The translations under genes were made by a program, and so were the position numbers. This document shows positions 6,276-9,920 of a DNA stretch of 9,920 nt, in pieces; the stretch's first letter is position 1, and every line of letters begins with the position of its first letter. The notes beneath the pieces are model-generated. The model was given only the letters and a program-made list of their open reading frames with translations. It made no database searches and was not told where the DNA came from. This stretch comes from Ectopseudomonas composti (GTDB taxonomy: Bacteria; Pseudomonadota; Gammaproteobacteria; Pseudomonadales; Pseudomonadaceae), in NCBI GenBank assembly GCA_946886245.1, contig CAMPIF010000121.1:1-9920 (forward strand). The letters run 5' to 3'.

Positions 6276-7208
6276 ATGGCCGGGTTGATGGATTCGGTTA
6301 ACCAGCGCACTCAGCTGGTGGGGCAGAACCGCTTGGAGTTGTTGCTGTTTCGCCTGGAAGGCCCACAGCTTTACGGTATCAACGTATTCAAGGTGAAAGA
6401 GGTGCTGCAGTGCCCGAATCTCACCATCATGCCCAAGTCCAGTCCGGTGGTGCGGGGGGTGGCCAACATTCGTGGCGGCACCATTCCGATTCTCGACCTT
6501 TCCATCGCTACCGGCAGTGCCGCGCTGGAAGATCTGAAGACCAGCTTCGTGATCATCACCGAGTACAACACCAAGGTGCAGGGTTTTCTGGTGCGCTCGG
6601 TCGAACGTATCGTCAACATGAACTGGGAGGAGATCCATCCGCCACCCAAGGGCACCGGGCGCGATCACTACCTGACAGCGGTCACCCGGCTCGACAAGCA
6701 GTTGGTCGAGATCATCGATGTCGAGAAGATTCTTGCCGAAGTCGCGCCGACCTCGGAGGTGATCTCCGCTGGCGTGATCGATGATCAGGTGCAGAGTCAG
6801 GCGGTGACCAAGCATGTGCTGATCGTCGATGACTCCTCGGTGGCACGCAAACAGGTTTCGCGCTGTCTGCAGACCGTTGGCGTCGAGGTTACGGCTCTGA
6901 ACGATGGTCGTGAGGCGCTCAATTACCTCAAGAAAATGGCGGACGAGGGGCATAATCCCGATAAGGAACTGCTGATGCTGATTTCCGACATCGAGATGCC
7001 CGAGATGGACGGATATACGCTGACCACGGAGATTCGCAGCGATCCGCGCATGCAGAAGCTGCATATCCTCCTGCATACTTCGCTTTCCGGTGTGTTCAAC
7101 CAGGCGATGGTGAAGAAGGTCGGCGCTGACGACTTCCTCGCCAAGTTCAAGCCAGATGATCTGGCGGCGCGGGTGGTCGATCGCATTCGTGTATCGGATG
7201 GGGGCTGA
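6276..7208 (+). CDS. cheV: Chemotaxis coupling/response-regulator protein CheV
   Basis: A 310-residue cytoplasmic protein that links chemoreceptors to the CheA kinase and is itself phosphorylated as part of adaptation. The N-terminal CheW-like domain spans about 15-158: LELLLFRLEGPQLYGINVFK, VVRGVANIRGGTIPILDL (58-75) and YLTAVTRLDKQLVEIIDVEK (132-151). The receiver domain spans about 179-305. All receiver residues are present: the acidic pair D185/D186 (VDDSS), phosphoacceptor D238 (ISDIEMP), T268 (HTSLSG) and K290 (FLAKF), so it should be phosphorylatable. A textbook AAGGAG (6263-6268) lies seven bases before the ATG. cheR follows after about 43 bases, consistent with a cheVR operon. The gene diverges from flgA with only 77 bases between starts. 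Confidence 0.96.
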   Translation: MAGLMDSVNQRTQLVGQNRLELLLFRLEGPQLYGINVFKVKEVLQCPNLTIMPKSSPVVRGVANIRGGTIPILDLSIATGSAALEDLKTSFVIITEYNTKVQGFLVRSVERIVNMNWEEIHPPPKGTGRDHYLTAVTRLDKQLVEIIDVEKILAEVAPTSEVISAGVIDDQVQSQAVTKHVLIVDDSSVARKQVSRCLQTVGVEVTALNDGREALNYLKKMADEGHNPDKELLMLISDIEMPEMDGYTLTTEIRSDPRMQKLHILLHTSLSGVFNQAMVKKVGADDFLAKFKPDDLAARVVDRIRVSDGG

Positions 7209-7251
7209 AGGGTGACCTTCGGCGAACGTTATGGTTGCAGAGGCGGCACTA

Positions 7252-8079
7252 GTGTCTTCAGGTAATTTGGATTTTGAGCAGTTCCGGACTTTCCTGGAAA
7301 AGGCCTGCGGTATTCTGCTTGGCAGCAACAAGCAGTACCTGGTCTCCAGCCGTCTGAACAAGCTGATGGAACAGAACGGTATCAAGACCTTGGGCGAACT
7401 GGTGCAGCGCATGCAAAGCCAGCCGCGCGGAGGGCTGCGCGAGCAGGTCGTAGATGCCATGACCACCAACGAGACCCTGTGGTTTCGTGACACGTATCCC
7501 TTCGAGGTGCTCAAGAACCGCGTGCTGCCGGAGTTGATCAAGGCTTATCCGGCCCAGCGCCTGCGCATCTGGTCGGCGGCCTGCTCGTCCGGTCAGGAGC
7601 CTTACTCGCTGTCGATGTCCATCGATGAGTTCGAACGCACCAACCTCGGTCAGCTCAAGGCCGGTGTGCAGATCGTTGCCACCGACCTTTCGCCGTCGAT
7701 GCTGGCCAATTGCAAATCCGGCGAGTACGACAGCCTTGCCATGGGGCGAGGCCTTGCACAGGAGCGTTTGCAGCGCTATTTCGATCCCAAGGGACCGGGG
7801 CGTTGGCAGGTCAAGGCTCCCATCAAGAGCCGTGTCGAGTTCCGCCCACTGAATTTGCTGGACAGCTACGCGGCATTGGGCAAGTTCGACATCGTCTTTT
7901 GCCGCAACGTGCTGATCTACTTCTCGGCAGACGTGAAGAAGGACATCCTCACGCGCATCCACGCCACCTTGAAACCGGGTGGTTATCTGTTCCTCGGCGC
8001 TTCCGAGGCACTCAATGGCCTGCCGGACAAGTACCAGATGGTGCAGTGCAGTCCGGGGATCATCTACAAGGCCAAATAG
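7252..8079 (+). CDS. cheR: Chemotaxis protein methyltransferase CheR
   Basis: Transfers methyl groups from S-adenosylmethionine to glutamates of chemoreceptors, opposing CheB, so that the cell adapts to constant stimuli. The 275 residues have the CheR N-terminal helical domain (about 1-75) followed by the methyltransferase fold. Visible motifs: NETLWFRD (73-80), IWSAACSSGQEPYSL (106-120, SAM-binding loop), IVATDLSPSML (141-151), DIVFCRNVLIYF (213-224) and LKPGGYLFLGASEAL (240-254). I place the start at the GTG at 7252, which has GAGG eight bases upstream and gives the N-terminus MSSGNLDFEQFR. An in-frame ATG at 7231 would add seven residues but lacks a ribosome site. The gene closes the cheVR unit and is followed by a strong terminator at 8106. 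No C-terminal TPR extension or VieB-like fusion is present. Confidence 0.95.
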   Translation: MSSGNLDFEQFRTFLEKACGILLGSNKQYLVSSRLNKLMEQNGIKTLGELVQRMQSQPRGGLREQVVDAMTTNETLWFRDTYPFEVLKNRVLPELIKAYPAQRLRIWSAACSSGQEPYSLSMSIDEFERTNLGQLKAGVQIVATDLSPSMLANCKSGEYDSLAMGRGLAQERLQRYFDPKGPGRWQVKAPIKSRVEFRPLNLLDSYAALGKFDIVFCRNVLIYFSADVKKDILTRIHATLKPGGYLFLGASEALNGLPDKYQMVQCSPGIIYKAK

Positions 8080-8105
8080 GCGCAAGGCATGTTTGGTATC
8101 AGCAG

Positions 8106-8130
8106 CGGGAGGCCTTTGGCCTCCCGTTTG
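8106..8130 (+). terminator. Intrinsic terminator of the cheVR operon
   Basis: CGGGAGGCC-TTT-GGCCTCCCG is a perfect nine-base GC-rich stem with a three-base loop (8106-8126), followed by TTTGCGTTT. It begins 26 bases after the cheR stop and should separate cheVR from the flgB operon. Confidence 0.85.
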
Positions 8131-8154
8131 CGTTTCCGGGCTCTGAAAACCCTG

Positions 8155-8240
8155 GGCCCGGTCGGGTGCGCCGTGCGCACCAGTGGTTTGGTGTGATGGT
8201 GAAGAGGGGCGGTGCGCACAGCGCACCTTGCGGTCGGGCC
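8155..8240. repeat. REP doublet in inverted orientation (REPIN-like)
   Basis: Two hairpins with identical seven-base arms lie 29 bases apart: GGTGCGC-CGT-GCGCACC (8165-8181) and GGTGCGC-ACA-GCGCACC (8211-8227). Read on the other strand, the second loop is TGT, so the units are inverted copies sharing a YGT loop. An outer pair GGCCCG (8155-8160) and CGGGCC (8235-8240) lets the whole 86 bases fold on itself. Two REPs in inverted array between genes is the REPIN pattern of pseudomonads, normally mobilised in trans by a RAYT transposase. No transposase is in this window. Confidence 0.65.
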
Positions 8241-8363
8241 GGCGGCAATCTGCCCGGTCAGCTTTGCCGCTTCCTTGCCTGGAGGCGGTAATGCTTTGCC
8301 GCTTTGCCGCATTCGACCAGTCGATTTCATCTCAAGTCATTGATTTATAAGTAATTAAATATA
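8241..8363. other. Non-coding spacer upstream of the flgB promoter
   Basis: I see no gene here. The decamer GCTTTGCCGC occurs three times (8261-8270, 8293-8302, 8301-8310, the last two overlapping by two bases). After 8325 the sequence turns AT-rich (to 8362) and contains TCAA-GTCA-TTGA (8332-8343), a small dyad. The AT-rich block just ahead of the sigma-54 site may bend to help an upstream activator such as FleR reach the polymerase. No activator box can be assigned. Confidence 0.45.
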
Positions 8364-8379
8364 TGGCACAGCCTTTGCT
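8364..8379 (+). promoter_or_regulatory. Sigma-54 promoter of the flgBCD operon
   Basis: TGGCAC (8364-8369), five bases, then TTGCT (8375-8379), with an exact GG-N10-GC core (GG 8365-8366, GC 8377-8378). This fits the sigma-54 consensus TGGCAC-N5-TTGCW. Transcription should start near 8390, leaving a leader of about 40 bases before the flgB ATG. In P. aeruginosa flgBCDE is a FleR-activated, sigma-54-dependent (class III) operon. Confidence 0.85.
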
Positions 8380-8429
8380 GTATCTCTGGCAACAGTGATC
8401 AGACGGCCCTTGCGGCAAAGGTTCAGAGC

Positions 8430-8837
8430 ATGAGCATCAACTTCGGCAGAGCACTCGGCATCCATGAGCAGGCACTCGGCTTTCGCGCCCAGCGTGCCGA
8501 GGTGCTGGCGAACAACATCGCCAACGCCGATACGCCGAATTACAAGGCCCGTGATCTGGACTTCGCCAGTGTGCTGGCCGAGCAGAACAGCCGCATGCAG
8601 CGTGGCGGCGTGTCCCTGAATCGCACCGACAGTCGCCACATCCCGGCCGATGGCGTGAAAAGTGGCGAGGCTGAGTTGCCTTATCGCACGCCGTTCCACG
8701 CGTCGCTGGATCAGAACACCGTCGACCTGCAGATCGAGCAATCGAACTACGCCGAAAACTCGGTGCAATTCCAGGCCAGCTTCACCTTTCTCAATAGCAA
8801 ATTCAAAGGGCTGACCAATGCCCTGCGCGGCGAATAA
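8430..8837 (+). CDS. flgB: Flagellar basal-body proximal rod protein FlgB
   Basis: A 135-residue structural subunit of the rod that crosses the periplasm inside the P- and L-rings; it leaves the cell through the flagellar type III export apparatus, so no Sec signal is expected or seen. The N-terminal rod signature is ALGFRAQRAEVLANNIANAD followed by TPNYKARDLDF. The C-terminus, NYAENSVQFQASFTFLNSKFKGLTNALRGE, forms the helix typical of axial proteins. AAAGG (8417-8421) lies eight bases before the ATG. It is the first gene after the sigma-54 promoter, and its TAA overlaps the AAGGAG of flgC, so translation of the two is tightly spaced. Confidence 0.96.
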   Translation: MSINFGRALGIHEQALGFRAQRAEVLANNIANADTPNYKARDLDFASVLAEQNSRMQRGGVSLNRTDSRHIPADGVKSGEAELPYRTPFHASLDQNTVDLQIEQSNYAENSVQFQASFTFLNSKFKGLTNALRGE

Positions 8838-8848
8838 GGAGCGCGACC

Positions 8849-9292
8849 ATGTCCCTTGCCAGTGTCTTCAACATCGCCGGAACCGGCATGAGCGCCCAGA
8901 GCACTCGCCTGAACACCATTTCCAGCAACATCGCCAACGCCGAGACCGTTTCCTCGAGCCTGGATCAGACCTACCGCGCTCGCCACCCGGTGTTCGCCAC
9001 CGTCTTTCAGCAGGCGCAAGACGGAGGCCGTGGCTCGCTGTTCGCCGAGCAGGATGAAGCCGGGCGCGGTGTGCAGGTGCTGGGCGTGATCGAGGATCAG
9101 GGCAGCCTGATGCCGCGCTATGAGCCTGATCATCCGATGGCCAACGCCGATGGTTACGTCTACTACCCGAACGTCAACGTGGTCGAGGAAATGGCCGACA
9201 TGATTTCCGCCAGTCGTGCCTTCCAGACCAACGTTGAAATGATGAATACCGCCAAACAGATGCTGCAGCGCGTGCTGACCCTGGGTCAGTAA
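8849..9292 (+). CDS. flgC: Flagellar basal-body rod protein FlgC
   Basis: A 147-residue proximal rod subunit exported by the flagellar apparatus, polymerising next to FlgB. The N-terminus MSLASVFNIAGTGMSAQSTR leads to the rod motif NTISSNIANAETVSSS. The middle (YRARHPVFATVFQQ) is characteristic of FlgC, and the C-terminus NVNVVEEMADMISASRAFQT with NVEMMNTAKQMLQRVLTLGQ is the conserved axial-protein helix. AAGGAG (8836-8841) lies seven bases before the ATG, eleven bases after the flgB stop. The length is normal for the family and no interruption is visible. Confidence 0.96.
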   Translation: MSLASVFNIAGTGMSAQSTRLNTISSNIANAETVSSSLDQTYRARHPVFATVFQQAQDGGRGSLFAEQDEAGRGVQVLGVIEDQGSLMPRYEPDHPMANADGYVYYPNVNVVEEMADMISASRAFQTNVEMMNTAKQMLQRVLTLGQ

Positions 9293-9314
9293 GACGAGAC
9301 GAGGAAATCAGGGT

Positions 9315-9920
9315 ATGAGCACCGTAAACGGCACGAGCTCGGTACTGGATCAGTACCAGCTCAAACAGGATGCACCGAAAAGCAATGACCTGGGCAAGAA
9401 CGAGTTCCTCAACTTGCTGGTGGCGCAACTCAACAACCAGAACCCGCTGGAGCCTCAGGGTAACGGTGAGTTCATCGCCCAGTTGGCGCAATTCAGCCAG
9501 GTCGAAGGCATCGAGAAGCTCAACACCAGCATGGGCTCGATGCTCTCCAGCTTTCAGTCTTCGCAGGCGTTGCAGGCGTCTTCTCTGGTCGGCCGCAAAG
9601 TGATCGTGCCGAGCGAGAAGGCCGTGGTCGATACCAGTGAGAGCTTCAAGGCCAGCACGGTTCTGCCGGTGAGCAGCAGCAACGTCTACGTCAACATCTA
9701 TGACAATTCCGGGGCGTTGGTTACCCGCGTCAATCTCGGCGAGCAGGAAGCCGGCAACGTCAGCTTCATCTGGGACGGCAAGGATTCCGATGGCAACGTG
9801 GCGCCGCCGGGCACGTACAAGTTCGAGGCGCAGGCCACCTACGGCAGTGAAACCAAGGGGCTGTACACCATGCTGCCGGCCAACGTCGACAGCGTCACCC
9901 TGGGCGGCAGCATGGTGTAC
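9315..9920 (+). CDS. flgD: Flagellar hook assembly (capping) protein FlgD, 3' end beyond window
   Basis: The hook cap: a scaffold at the tip of the growing hook that lets FlgE subunits polymerise and is then discarded. 202 residues are visible and the frame is open at the window edge; the family is about 220-240 residues, so a short piece is missing. The conserved N-terminal block LGKNEFLNLLVAQLNNQNPL (26-45) with EFIAQLAQFSQVEGIEKLN (52-70) is diagnostic. The C-terminal region has the FlgD Ig-like/tudor segments, including FIWDGKDSDGNVAPPGTYKF (151-170). The ATG at 9315 has GAGGA nine bases upstream, 22 bases after the flgC stop. It continues the flgBCD(E) operon; flgE is expected next. Confidence 0.95.
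   Translation, partial: MSTVNGTSSVLDQYQLKQDAPKSNDLGKNEFLNLLVAQLNNQNPLEPQGNGEFIAQLAQFSQVEGIEKLNTSMGSMLSSFQSSQALQASSLVGRKVIVPSEKAVVDTSESFKASTVLPVSSSNVYVNIYDNSGALVTRVNLGEQEAGNVSFIWDGKDSDGNVAPPGTYKFEAQATYGSETKGLYTMLPANVDSVTLGGSMVY

Noticed and set aside
6195..7541. A 448-codon minus-strand frame opposite cheV and the start of cheR
   Set aside because: It crosses two well-supported genes and the flgA-cheV promoter region, and its composition is that of an antisense shadow.
7258..8226. A 322-codon minus-strand frame opposite cheR
   Set aside because: cheR is unmistakable on the plus strand; this frame also runs through the terminator and REP repeats and has no family resemblance.

Overview
The window looks like ordinary chromosome from a gamma-proteobacterium of the genus Pseudomonas, possibly near the P. 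mendocina/oleovorans/alcaligenes side. The assignment rests on GC-rich codon use, protein sequences that read like pseudomonad flagellar and chemotaxis proteins, and the gene order: glutamine-synthetase-like gene, MFS gene, PilZ gene, flgN, flgM, flgA, cheV, cheR, flgB, flgC, flgD. I see no integrase, transposase, tRNA, CRISPR array or prophage gene. No part looks like an undescribed multi-gene system, so the interest is mainly regulatory.

Layout. The 5' part of a serine/threonine:Na+ symporter gene (sstT) runs off the left edge on the minus strand. A divergent intergenic region follows. Next, on the plus strand, come a glutamine-synthetase-family gene, probably a gamma-glutamylpolyamine synthetase of the PauA/PuuA kind, and a 12-helix MFS transporter of the YcaD type. 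The MFS gene converges on a minus-strand flagellar block, read right to left: flgA (P-ring chaperone), flgM (anti-sigma-28), flgN (hook-junction chaperone) and a PilZ-domain flagellar brake gene (flgZ/ycgR). Divergent from flgA, on the plus strand, are cheV and cheR, then a strong terminator, a REP/REPIN-like doublet, and the rod/hook operon flgB-flgC-flgD, which runs off the right edge.

Regulation read from the sequence fits the four-tier Pseudomonas flagellar hierarchy. A near-consensus sigma-54 site lies just before flgA (class II). A perfect GG-N10-GC sigma-54 site precedes flgB (class III). A near-perfect sigma-28 (FliA) promoter precedes flgM (class IV), which closes the FlgM/FliA feedback loop. 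cheV has no convincing sigma-28 site in the short flgA-cheV gap; the best candidate lies about 200 bases upstream, inside flgA on the opposite strand.

How the genes work together: FlgA, FlgB, FlgC and FlgD build the P-ring, rod and hook scaffold. FlgN delivers the hook-junction proteins. FlgM holds sigma-28 until the hook is finished. The PilZ protein slows the motor when cyclic-di-GMP is high. CheV and CheR adapt the chemoreceptors that steer the motor. The sstT, glutamine-synthetase-like and MFS genes are metabolic or transport neighbours with no evident flagellar role.
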